Below are positions 33,868 to 41,836 of a DNA stretch of 64,000 nt, one piece after another. Every line of letters starts with the position of its first letter. Within the stretch, counting starts at the first letter, position 1. The stretch is from JAXDBM01 sp963709485. GTDB taxonomy: Bacteria > Desulfobacterota > Syntrophia > Syntrophales > Fen-1087. Location of the stretch: contig CAVPWE010000001.1 in NCBI GenBank assembly GCA_963709485.1, positions 434,001 to 498,000 on the forward strand, read 5' to 3'. The notes below the pieces were generated by a model. The model had not been told where the DNA came from, searched no databases, and saw only the letters and a list, made by a program, of their open reading frames with translations. The translations under genes and the position numbers were made by a program.

Positions 33868-34529
33868 CGGAGATCAAAATCTGCGGCATCACGAATGTCG
33901 AGGACGCCCTTCACGCCGCCGCCTGCGGAGCCGATGCCCTGGGCTTCATCTTCTACACCGGGAGCTCCCGCTGCGTGACGCCCGAAGCGGTGGCCCGCAT
34001 CATCTCTGCCCTTCCGGACAGCGTCGCCCGGGTCGGCGTCTTCGTCAATGAGGCGCCCGAAACAGTGCTGGCGGTCCGGCAAACCTGCGGCCTGGACCGG
34101 ATCCAGCTTCATGGCGATGAAACGCCGGAAGACTGCCGCCGTTTCCCGAAAGACGTCCTGATCAAGGCCCTTTCCAGCCGTCCCGATGATATTGCCTTTC
34201 CGCTTCGAGACTATCCCGTCGGGGCATTCCTTCTTGATTCCGCCGATGGAGGGCGCCGGGGCGGAACGGGGAAGGAAGCCGACTGGGACCTCGCCGCCCG
34301 GATCGCGCGCCGGCATCCCCTGATCCTGGCCGGGGGCCTCAATGAGGCAAACATCGAAAAGGCGCTGAGGCGGGTGGCGCCTCATGCCGTGGACATCAAC
34401 AGCAGCGCCGAGGCGTCTCCGGGGAAAAAGAATCATGAAAAGGTAAGGCGCATTATCGGCCTTATTCGCGGATACAATGCCGTGCGCCCTGCGGCCCCCC
34501 TCATTTTCAAACCGGGAACCCGGAAATGA
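33861..34529 (+). CDS. trpF: phosphoribosylanthranilate isomerase
   Basis: 222 aa. Motifs: KICGITNVEDALHAA (catalytic Cys, about 6-20), GADALGFIFYTGSSRCV, RVGVFVNEAPE, IQLHGDETPE, FLLDSADGGRRGGTGKEADW (catalytic Asp region), LILAGGLNEANI and DINSSAEASPGKK. It is the last gene; trpB and trpA, needed for the final step, do not follow. Confidence 0.94.
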   Translation: MLTEIKICGITNVEDALHAAACGADALGFIFYTGSSRCVTPEAVARIISALPDSVARVGVFVNEAPETVLAVRQTCGLDRIQLHGDETPEDCRRFPKDVLIKALSSRPDDIAFPLRDYPVGAFLLDSADGGRRGGTGKEADWDLAARIARRHPLILAGGLNEANIEKALRRVAPHAVDINSSAEASPGKKNHEKVRRIIGLIRGYNAVRPAAPLIFKPGTRK

Positions 34530-34952
34530 GCGTCCAACGGGTTCTGCGTCCATGTCATAACCTTCCCGCAGTTACGAAAAAAGCGACCTGCTGAACGCGG
34601 CGCGAAAAATCCGGATCATCGGTCCATTCATTACGATTCGCATGCGATGAGGGCAAAGGTTCTCATCGAAATGGGGTGGCCGCTTTAAACAATCACGCTT
34701 CAATATCGGCAGATGCATCGGCAAAAATTCTTGCGTTATATTGACTTATTTTCATTGCTGTCCCAATTATCCGAAAGCGAGAGTCGTTTGTTCTTGTAGA
34801 TAAGGAGTCGGTAGCGTATCAAAAGGTTGATTTAACCAGGTCCATAGGTCGCGATATGTAAAGAGATTCATTGACTATGTATATGATATAAGGGATGGTT
34901 TTCTACTAGATCTGACATATCGCTTTCGTACCGTTAGATCGGAGGCTTATCC
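34530..34952. other. intergenic region, no gene seen
   Basis: 423 bases between trpF and a convergent small gene. It is visibly more AT-rich than the operon. No frame with a ribosome site and protein-like composition, no strong hairpin with T tract, and no repeat was found. Confidence 0.5.
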
Positions 34953-35219
34953 TCATCGCCTAAATTGCCCATCCAGCAATTCTCTGAGAACGGGCTTTAG
35001 ATAGATATCACTGAGATCGAATCTTCTTAACGCCTCTGCTATGATCTCTATCTTGTCTTTCACCGTCGCCTTTGAGTGAATAATCAGTATGTATTGCCCT
35101 TCTATCCTGCACAATCCACCCAGCCCCGTTAATTCGTCTTGGATAATCTCATACCGGATCGGTATCCCGAGCTTTTCTGCCAATCCCTCAAGCTGATTCA
35201 ACGCTGTATCATCGTCCAT
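34953..35219 (-). CDS. small conserved-type hypothetical protein
   Basis: 88 aa. The pattern LNQLEGLAEKLGIPIRYE, then GGLCRIEGQYILIIHSKATV and KIEIIAEALRRFDLSDIYLK, resembles a small protein common in deltaproteobacteria, predicted beta-beta-alpha-alpha. It has no metal or membrane motif. Start ATG at 35219. It stands 65 bases downstream of the lipase gene on the same strand. Function unknown. Confidence 0.7.
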   Translation of the reverse strand: MDDDTALNQLEGLAEKLGIPIRYEIIQDELTGLGGLCRIEGQYILIIHSKATVKDKIEIIAEALRRFDLSDIYLKPVLRELLDGQFRR

Positions 35220-35284
35220 AGGGAGTTACGGCACATTGGTTTACATCGGCTTATACTGGTCCTCCGACAATAGGCCGATCAGGA

Positions 35285-36121
35285 CTACAGATGATTGTCC
35301 AGCCATGTATGCAGATCGGACAGCACCTTGTCACGGTCAGCGATGAGTTCATTATAAACTTCATGCCGCAGACCTTCATACAACTTGAAGGTCTTGTCCG
35401 GGGCAGTGATGCTGTCAATGAGCTCCTGCTGCCCCGAAAACGATGTGTCTGCAGATCCGTGCTGGATCAATACCGGCAACGAGATTTGCTTGGCCTTGGA
35501 CGCACCGATAAGCAGGTATCTCTGCATCTGTTCGGCAAGGCGCGGCGTGATCACATTGAAGACCAGGGGATCCTTGACGTACGCACGGACCACCTCCGGG
35601 TCCCTCGATATGAATTCGGGGGGCAGAGGAGATTTGACATGGATGTCTGGCAGAATCCTGGAGAGGATCTTCGTGATGATCACGATGGCCCTGGAGATGC
35701 CTTTACCGGGTGATGACCCTGTACCGGACAGAACAAGCCCCTTCAGGTCATCCGGGTATTGCTCCGCGTAGTTGATGGCGATGATGCTTCCCATGGAATG
35801 GCCGAGCATAAAACAGGGAACATTGGGAAAGGTTGGACGGATCACATTAAGTGAAAATAGTCGCTCATCCTCAATAAATTCCTGGAAACGGTTCACATGG
35901 CCCCGTTTGCCTCCGCTTTTGCCATGCCCCCGGTGATCGTTCCCAAAGATGGCGTAGCCGGCGGGCACCAGCTCGTTAACGACATTCTGGTATCTTCCGA
36001 CATGTTCTGCATAACCGTGAATTACATGAACAATGGCCCGGGGTGTATTGTCCGGGAGCCAGGCCTTCCAATAAAGGGCAAGTCCGTCCTTTGCCGTCAA
36101 TCTCCCCTCACGAGTGTTCAT
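35285..36121 (-). CDS. monoacylglycerol lipase-like alpha/beta hydrolase
   Basis: 278 aa. Motifs: VHVIHGYAEHVGRYQ (oxyanion hole, about 30-44), GNDHRGHGKSGGKRGHVNRF, the nucleophile elbow MLGHSMGSIIAINYA (Ser, about 104-118), the acid in LIQHGSADTSFSG and the His in YEGLRHEVYNE. The RGHGKSGGKRGH stretch is typical of the monoglyceride-lipase/lysophospholipase branch. ATG at 36121 overlaps the upstream small gene by 14 bases. Releases fatty acids from monoacylglycerol or lysophospholipid by family. Confidence 0.85.
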   Translation of the reverse strand: MNTREGRLTAKDGLALYWKAWLPDNTPRAIVHVIHGYAEHVGRYQNVVNELVPAGYAIFGNDHRGHGKSGGKRGHVNRFQEFIEDERLFSLNVIRPTFPNVPCFMLGHSMGSIIAINYAEQYPDDLKGLVLSGTGSSPGKGISRAIVIITKILSRILPDIHVKSPLPPEFISRDPEVVRAYVKDPLVFNVITPRLAEQMQRYLLIGASKAKQISLPVLIQHGSADTSFSGQQELIDSITAPDKTFKLYEGLRHEVYNELIADRDKVLSDLHTWLDNHL

Positions 36122-36368
36122 GGTGTGCCCTACGCTGCCAATATGCAACTGCCAGGTCAATCAACTGGAAGAAATACTCGTAATCCGACTTGGCGGCTTC
36201 ATATTGCTGTGCAGAAATAAAATCCCTATTATCCTGGTAAAACTGATCGACTAAATCACGATAGGCGTTTCCAGCAGAAACGGACATCTCGACACACCCG
36301 CTCATGATGCCGTTGAAGACATGATTTGCAGCATCCCTGATCTGGAGTGCCCTCTCAAGCTGGTTCAT
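36108..36368 (-). CDS. small helical hypothetical protein
   Basis: 86 aa, predicted all-helical (LERALQIRDAANHVFNGIM, QQYEAAKSDYEYFFQLIDLA). It overlaps the following lipase gene by 14 bases on the same strand, which suggests translational coupling. No motif recognised. Confidence 0.55.
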   Translation of the reverse strand: MNQLERALQIRDAANHVFNGIMSGCVEMSVSAGNAYRDLVDQFYQDNRDFISAQQYEAAKSDYEYFFQLIDLAVAYWQRRAHHEHS

Positions 36369-36557
36369 CCCGGACTAGACCGCTGCGTAAACGCCCCTCT
36401 TGACCTTCCTGACCTTGCCCTTCACAACGCCTCGATACCCACCTGAAAGAAATCGAAGATACCCACCCAAAGAATACCACGGGCACAATTTCCGATACAA
36501 GGGCGAAAGGGCAGGTGAGATGAAAAAGACATCATGCGCTAAGTGCTTGAAATTAAA

Positions 36558-36655
36558 TGGCGGAAGTGCATGGGAATCGAACCCACCTGGGACGGTTTTA
36601 GCGCCCCACACCGGATTTGAAGTCCGGGAGGCCCACCAGCGACCTTGGCACTTCC
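36558..36655 (-). tRNA. selC: tRNA-Sec (anticodon TCA)
   Basis: 98 bases including an encoded CCA. It has the features special to selenocysteine tRNA: an 8-bp acceptor stem (GGAAGTGC/GCACTTCC), discriminator G, anticodon loop CTTCAAA with TCA, an extended D stem, a long variable arm, and a T arm GGTGGGTTCGATTCCC. Length and layout match E. coli selC closely. It lies 26 bases downstream of moeA on the same strand. It delivers selenocysteine at UGA with SelB and a SECIS hairpin. Confidence 0.96.
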
Positions 36656-36681
36656 GTGTCTGGATGAATCGTTGAACGGCG

Positions 36682-37926
36682 TTATGAAAGATAATCCAGC
36701 CGGTCGGTCTGGCTCAGGGACTGATCGATGAGCTGGACCGTGACGTTATCGCCTACACTAACCGATGTCGTCTCTTCTGGCAAGACAATTAAACCGTTGG
36801 CCTGCACCATGGATTTCAGGATGCCGGACCCCTGCTCGCCCGTCGTGACGGCCATATAGCGGCCCGCCTCGAAGGCGACGCGGGCCCGAATGAAATGGCG
36901 CACCCCCTTCTTCTTGCGGATCGCCTCGCGGAGCTCGGCCGAGACGGTCTTGCGGAAGAGGTTCCGGTGCCCCATCATCTTCAGGATGGACGGCCGGACG
37001 AACTGCTCGAAGGAGACCATGGAGGAAACGGGGTTTCCGGGCAGGCCGAAGAGCGGCACATCGCTCATCGCGCCGAAGGCGAGGGGCTTGCCGGGCCGCA
37101 TGGCGACCTGCCAGAACTGCATCCGGTTTCCCACCTCTTTCATGATGTCCTTGACGAGATCGTAGTCGCCCACGGAGACGCCGCCGGAGGAGATGATCAG
37201 GTCGGCCCGCCGTGCGGAAGACAGTTTGGCCGTCAGGTCCTCCCGCGTGTCCTTCGCGATGCCGATCTGGAGGGGGACGGCGCCGCAGTCCAGAACCTGG
37301 GCGGCAAGGGCATAGCTGTTGGAGCTGATGATCTGCCAGGGGGATGGGGATTCGTCCACGTCCACCAGCTCATCGCCCGTGGCCAGAACCGCCACCAGCG
37401 GCCGCTGGTAGACCGGGATGAACGAGCGTCCCAGGGCCGCGAGCATGCCGATCTCGGCCGGGCGGATGATATCGCCCCGGGAGATGACCTTCTCTCCCCG
37501 CGTCACGTCCTCGCCGGCCATGCGGATGTCCTGGCCTTCGGCCGCCTTGGCGAAGATCCTGACCTTCCGCCCGTCCTTCTCCGTGTCCTCCATCCGCATC
37601 ACCGTGTCGGCCCCATCGGGGATCGGCGCCCCGGTCATGATCCGCGCCGCCTGGCCTTTGCCGACGGCCTTCCGGGGGATCGACCCGGCGGGGATGTCTT
37701 CGATGACCTCCAGGATGGCCGGATTCTCCCCGGTGGCGCCGCCGGTATCGCTCCAGCGGAGGGCGTAGCCGTCCATGGCGGAGTTGTTCTTCGGCGGCAG
37801 GTCGCGGGATGCGACGATGTCCTCGCCGATCACCCTTCCCAGGGCGTCGAGGATGTGGATCTTTTCGAGGCCGATCGGATGAATGGTGTCCAGAATCCGG
37901 TGCAGGGCTTCTTCGAGGGCGATCAT
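36682..37926 (-). CDS. moeA: molybdopterin molybdenumtransferase
   Basis: 414 aa. Inserts molybdate (or tungstate) into adenylated molybdopterin. Motifs: NSAMDGYALR (about 48-57), IMTGAPIPDGADTVMRMED, VAVLATGDELVDV, ISSGGVSVGDYDLVKDIM, AMRPGKPLAFG and LFGLPGNPVSSMVSFEQF, the full MoeA order with domain IV at the end. An IS element sits 91 bases upstream of its start and separates it from an iron-sulfur protein gene; without the IS the two would be about 79 bases apart. It serves the AOR cofactor and others. Confidence 0.95.
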   Translation of the reverse strand: MIALEEALHRILDTIHPIGLEKIHILDALGRVIGEDIVASRDLPPKNNSAMDGYALRWSDTGGATGENPAILEVIEDIPAGSIPRKAVGKGQAARIMTGAPIPDGADTVMRMEDTEKDGRKVRIFAKAAEGQDIRMAGEDVTRGEKVISRGDIIRPAEIGMLAALGRSFIPVYQRPLVAVLATGDELVDVDESPSPWQIISSNSYALAAQVLDCGAVPLQIGIAKDTREDLTAKLSSARRADLIISSGGVSVGDYDLVKDIMKEVGNRMQFWQVAMRPGKPLAFGAMSDVPLFGLPGNPVSSMVSFEQFVRPSILKMMGHRNLFRKTVSAELREAIRKKKGVRHFIRARVAFEAGRYMAVTTGEQGSGILKSMVQANGLIVLPEETTSVSVGDNVTVQLIDQSLSQTDRLDYLS

Positions 37927-38002
37927 GATTTTCTTCGAATGTTCATGGTTTAGCGGATGTCCCGCAGGCGTAAGAACTATATCAATAGCGGGGCGTTGTC
38001 AA

Positions 38003-38017
38003 CCGCTATATCCGGTC
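38003..38017. repeat. left target-site duplication of the ISNCY-type element
   Basis: CCGCTATATCCGGTC, identical to 39447-39461 on the other side of the element. Confidence 0.8.
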
Positions 38018-38095
38018 TGTCACTGACACACGATATGTCCGGTTTTGTAGCACATCATTTGTCCGGTTTTATATGGTCACCTGTGGAGGTGATCG

Positions 38096-39265
38096 ATGGG
38101 ACGGACAGGATGGTTACAGGAGATCCGGAGGATGCGATTTGAAGAGGTGTATTGGGGGTGGAACGAGTCTCGGTTAACGCAGGAGCAGGGGGCATTGGTT
38201 TTGGGAGTGAGTGACCGGACGTTTCGTCGATATATTTGTCGTTACGAGGAGTCCGGGCTGGAAGGATTGAGCGACCGGCGGTTGGGACACGCCTCATTCC
38301 GTCGGGCGCCGGTGGATGAAGTCATGGGGATGGCGGATCGATATCGGAGTCGCTACCGGGGCTGGCCGGTGAAGCATTACTACAGTTGGTATCGGCGGGA
38401 GGGGGGCACGCGGAGCTATAAGTGGGTGAAGAAGACGCTTCAGGCTGAGGGTTTGGTTTTGAAGGCTCCCAAGCGAGGGGTTCACCGCAAGCGGCGAGAG
38501 CGATCCCCCTTGCCGGGGATGATGCTGCACCAGGACGGCAGCCGGCATGAGTGGGTTCCGGGCAAGAAGTGGGATCTGATCGTCACGATGGACGATGCAA
38601 CCAGCGAGCATTACTCGATGTTCTTTGTTACAGAAGAAGGGACGGCCAGCAGTTTCCGGGGGATCAGGGATGTGATCCTTCGAAAAGGACTGTTCAGTTG
38701 CCTCTATACGGACCGGGGGAGCCATTACTGGTTCACGCCCAAGGAAGGCGGCAAGGTAAGCAAGACCCAATTGACCCAGTTCGGCCGGGCCATGAACCAG
38801 TTGGGCATCCAGATGATCGCGGCCTACTCCCCCGAGGCTCGCGGGAGAAGCGAACGGGCTTTCCAAACCCACCAGCAAAGGCTGGTCAGAGAACTGGCCC
38901 TTCATGGTATCACAGACATCGACACGGCCAATCGCTACCTCATCGAGGCGTATCTGCCCGCCTACAACAGCGAGTTCATGCAGCCCGCTCTCGAAGAGGG
39001 CTCCGTCTTCGTCCCTTGGACAGGTAGCAACCTCGATGACATCCTCTGTGAACAGCATGAACGGACCGTCAGTGCCGACAACTGCGTGCGCTTCGAGGGC
39101 ATGACCCTCCAGATCCCCGCAAATCGTCATCGCTGCCATTACGTCCGGGTCCGGGTCCGAATCCACCGGTACGTCGATGGCTCCCTGGCCGTCTTCCACG
39201 GTCCGAGAAAGCTGGCCGATTACGAACCGAGGGGCAAACTCAAGGAACTCAAAAAAGCAGCCTGA
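38096..39265 (+). CDS. ISNCY-family transposase (DDE, rve core)
   Basis: 389 aa. An N-terminal helix-turn-helix (LTQEQGALVLGVSDRTFRRY, about 27-46) precedes an integrase core. Catalytic acids are the Asp in MLHQDGSRHEW (about 142-152), the Asp in YTDRGSHYWF, and the Glu in EARGRSERAF. ATG follows GGAGGTGATC, a perfect ribosome site. Full length, no frameshift, so the element may still be active. Confidence 0.9.
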   Translation: MGRTGWLQEIRRMRFEEVYWGWNESRLTQEQGALVLGVSDRTFRRYICRYEESGLEGLSDRRLGHASFRRAPVDEVMGMADRYRSRYRGWPVKHYYSWYRREGGTRSYKWVKKTLQAEGLVLKAPKRGVHRKRRERSPLPGMMLHQDGSRHEWVPGKKWDLIVTMDDATSEHYSMFFVTEEGTASSFRGIRDVILRKGLFSCLYTDRGSHYWFTPKEGGKVSKTQLTQFGRAMNQLGIQMIAAYSPEARGRSERAFQTHQQRLVRELALHGITDIDTANRYLIEAYLPAYNSEFMQPALEEGSVFVPWTGSNLDDILCEQHERTVSADNCVRFEGMTLQIPANRHRCHYVRVRVRIHRYVDGSLAVFHGPRKLADYEPRGKLKELKKAA

Positions 39266-39266
39266 C

Positions 39267-39333
39267 GGCGTTACCCACAACCCGCTCTCGCCTCGCTCCA
39301 TAAAGCCGCGGGAGTCAGGCTGTGGGTAACGCC
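39267..39333. repeat. internal inverted repeat of the ISNCY-type element
   Basis: GGCGTTACCCACA and its exact complement TGTGGGTAACGCC enclose about 40 bases, directly after the transposase gene. No T tract follows. Confidence 0.6.
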
Positions 39334-39446
39334 TCATCGTCTGAGGAAGCGAACGTCCGCCGCTCGCCTCACTGCCATTCAAGGGAGACAGTCAAAGCGG
39401 ACAATTCAAGTGCTACAAAACCGGACAACTCTATTTGCTCTTGACA

Positions 39447-39461
39447 CCGCTATATCCGGTC
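39447..39461. repeat. right target-site duplication of the ISNCY-type element
   Basis: Second copy of CCGCTATATCCGGTC. It contains the TAG stop codon (39450-39452, minus strand) of the iron-sulfur protein gene, so the insertion occurred exactly at the gene end without changing the protein. Confidence 0.8.
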
Positions 39462-40793
39462 CCGAAAGCGCGCGATCAGGGTTTCCAGGTAGCGCGATTT
39501 CATCTGGCGGCTCGCCATCGCCTGCTTGACGGGCGGGAGCCTGAGGATGACCCCCAGGATCGCCGCCATGGCCCGGTGGCTTGCCAGCGCCTGATTGTCG
39601 AAGATCAGGTTCTGAAGCTTTCCGCGCTCGATCGCCATGACGACGACGCGGTGGGCTGAATTGAGCGGCGTGATCACTCGCCGCGGCCGCGATTCCAGCC
39701 GCAGCGCCCCGACCGTGCAAGCCCGCACGCACAGTCCGCAGCCGAGGCAGGTATCGGCGTCCAGTTTGACCTTCTCGCGTTTCGGGCGGTGCGGATCGTT
39801 CGCCGAGACCAGGCTCATCGCCTCGACGGGGCAGGTTTGCACACAGCGGCCGCATGCCGTGCACTCCTCGATGTCGATCCGGGGAAGGAAGTTGGTCGTG
39901 TTCACGGGATGGAGGATGGCGAAACGCCGGGCCGCGATCATGGCCTCGCAGCAGCAGCCGCAGCAGTTGCAGATGAAATTGACGCGCTGCCGGACGTTCT
40001 CGCCGAACTGGACAAGCCGGCAGTCGTAGGCCCGCTGCAGCACGTCCAGTCCCTCGGCCGCGTCCACGGCGCGTGCAAAGCCGTGACGGATCAGCGAGTC
40101 GGCGGCGCTGTTGAAGGTCATGCAGATCTCCATCGGCGCGTCGCAGGATCGTCCCACGTGCTCCATTTTGTGGCGGCAGTAGCAGATGCCGACGCCGATG
40201 TGGGAGGCGGTGCGGATCACCTCGCTCGCCCGCTCGTAGTCGAGGACATGAATGGCGTTGTCCGATGGGAGGGCCGGCTCGTTGACGAAGGCGCGGCCGA
40301 GTTGGGTTTCGCCCTCGGTGAAGAGCGATTTGATGAAGTCCTCTTCGACGTTCAGGTACTGGTAGAACAGTTCGCTCAGCGCCTTCTGGTCGATATCCTT
40401 CCGGATCCGCATGAGGGAAAATTCGAAGAAGCCGGCCATCGGCGGCGGAAGGACGTAGCTCGTTTTCCCCTCCTCCTCGGTGTCGAGAAGGAGAGCCCGT
40501 TCCGCGAGCCGGTCCAGCGTCTTTTTCGCGTCCGCCGGGGGCATTTGCCAGACCACTGCAGCCTTCTCCACGGTGAAGGGTTTGATCGGCAGCCGGGATA
40601 CCAGGGCCGCTTCCTTCTCCGTGAAAAGGATGGTCAGGATCTTCTGCAGCAGCGGCGACGGGGTCGTGCCCTGGGGGAAAAGATTCAGACGCTCCGTCAG
40701 TTCGGCATATCCCGATTTTAGGGTGTGGTGCGCCATGGCTCGTTGACCGGTGATGATGTATGCCTTCTCTTTCGAGGTTATTCTATCAGACAT
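39450..40793 (-). CDS. cysteine-rich 4Fe-4S ferredoxin-domain protein
   Basis: 447 aa from ATG 40793, which has GAGG close upstream; ATG at 40736 is possible. The N-terminal half is helical. The middle has ICYCRHKMEHVGRSCDAPME (about 182-201) and VNFICNCCGCCCEAM (about 253-267), an unusual Cys run likely to hold a cluster. Then come two classic 4Fe-4S motifs, CTACGRCVQTCPVEAMSL and CLGCGLCVRACTVGALRL. A C-terminal helical tail follows. This architecture is met in uncharacterised electron-transfer proteins of anaerobes. Its stop lies in the IS target duplication. Role in redox supply to moeA or selC neighbours is not established. Confidence 0.8.
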   Translation of the reverse strand: MSDRITSKEKAYIITGQRAMAHHTLKSGYAELTERLNLFPQGTTPSPLLQKILTILFTEKEAALVSRLPIKPFTVEKAAVVWQMPPADAKKTLDRLAERALLLDTEEEGKTSYVLPPPMAGFFEFSLMRIRKDIDQKALSELFYQYLNVEEDFIKSLFTEGETQLGRAFVNEPALPSDNAIHVLDYERASEVIRTASHIGVGICYCRHKMEHVGRSCDAPMEICMTFNSAADSLIRHGFARAVDAAEGLDVLQRAYDCRLVQFGENVRQRVNFICNCCGCCCEAMIAARRFAILHPVNTTNFLPRIDIEECTACGRCVQTCPVEAMSLVSANDPHRPKREKVKLDADTCLGCGLCVRACTVGALRLESRPRRVITPLNSAHRVVVMAIERGKLQNLIFDNQALASHRAMAAILGVILRLPPVKQAMASRQMKSRYLETLIARFRDRI

Positions 40794-40906
40794 AGCCTCG
40801 TGACTCAATTCTTTCGAAGGCGCCGGAGTCACGGTCCTTTTTTTACGCCTTGAATAATCGCAGCGTTGTAGTATAGATTCAGGAAAATCGAAGTGAAGCG
40901 GACGGG

Positions 40907-41824
40907 ATGAACATGGATTTGACGGCGCAACAGCGGGAAATCAGAGAACTGTTGAAGGAGAAGAACGCCATCCTGCTGGCCCATTACTACCAGCGCGACG
41001 AAATCCAGGACATTGCCGACATCCTCGGCGATTCGCTGGCACTGAGCATGGAGGCAGCCCGGACGGACGCCGGGGTGCTTGTCTTCGCCGGAGTTCATTT
41101 CATGGCGGAAAGCGCCTCGATCCTGTCGCCGGACAAGACGGTGCTGCTGCCAAAGCCGGACGCCGGCTGCCCGCTCGCCGACATGATCAGGCCGGAAGAA
41201 CTCCTGGCCGCGAGAAAGGAGCATCCTGACGCGGCGGTGGTCACCTACATCAATTCGTCGGCGGCCATCAAGGCGCTCAGCGACATCTGCTGCACCTCGG
41301 CCAATGCCGTCAAAATCGTCGGTTCGATGAAGGACGCCAAAGAGATCCTGATGATCCCCGATGGGAATCTTGCCCGCTACGTTGCCGGGATGACGGACCG
41401 GAAGATCATTCCCTGGGGAGGGTGCTGCCCGATCCATGATCAACTGAAAGCGGAAGACGTCCTCGTGATGAAGGAGAAGCATCCCCAGGCCGTTTTTGCG
41501 GCCCACCCGGAATGCCGGCCGGAAATCCTGGCCCTGGCGGACTATGTGGGCAGCACCACCGGGATCATCCGCTATGCCCGTCGGGAAGGCTTCACCGAGA
41601 TGCTGGTGGGCACGGAGCAGGGCGTTCTCCATCAGCTCCGGATGCAGAACCCGGAAAAGACCTTCATACCGGTGTCGGGCCGGATGATCTGCGATGACAT
41701 GAAGCGGATCACCCTTGAGGACATCCGGGCTTCCCTCATGGACATGAAGCATGTGGTCAAGGTCCCCGATGATGTGAGGATCCCCGCAAAAAAAGCGCTG
41801 GACCGGATGCTTTCCCTTTCCTGA
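40907..41824 (+). CDS. nadA: quinolinate synthase
   Basis: 305 aa. Condenses iminoaspartate and dihydroxyacetone phosphate in NAD synthesis using a 4Fe-4S cluster. Motifs: AILLAHYYQRDEIQDIAD (about 24-41), the cluster Cys residues in GVHFMAE region/KPDAGCPLADM, CCTSANAVKI, HPECRPEI and RMICDDMK, and WGGCCPIHD. Begins at ATG 40907, divergent from the iron-sulfur gene; mfd follows after 12 bases. nadB and nadC are not in the window. Confidence 0.94.
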   Translation: MNMDLTAQQREIRELLKEKNAILLAHYYQRDEIQDIADILGDSLALSMEAARTDAGVLVFAGVHFMAESASILSPDKTVLLPKPDAGCPLADMIRPEELLAARKEHPDAAVVTYINSSAAIKALSDICCTSANAVKIVGSMKDAKEILMIPDGNLARYVAGMTDRKIIPWGGCCPIHDQLKAEDVLVMKEKHPQAVFAAHPECRPEILALADYVGSTTGIIRYARREGFTEMLVGTEQGVLHQLRMQNPEKTFIPVSGRMICDDMKRITLEDIRASLMDMKHVVKVPDDVRIPAKKALDRMLSLS

Positions 41825-41836
41825 CCCTTCAGAGTC

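Larger units (their letters stand above)
38018..39446 (+). mobile_element. insertion sequence, ISNCY (IS1202-like) type
   Basis: 1429 bp bounded by TGTCA...TGACA and flanked by a 15-bp direct repeat. An 18-bp perfect inverted repeat, TGTCCGGTTTTGTAGCAC, lies just inside each end (38036-38053 and 39410-39427), continuing imperfectly inwards (TTGTCCG). One transposase gene fills it. After the transposase stop a second inverted repeat (GGCGTTACCCACA at 39267-39279 and its complement at 39321-39333) can form a hairpin that would block transcripts reading in or out. The intact ends and open transposase suggest a recent insertion. Confidence 0.9.

Noticed and set aside
36375..36611. A 78-codon minus-strand frame starting inside the selC gene.
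   Set aside because: It overlaps the tRNA and its sequence is not protein-like.
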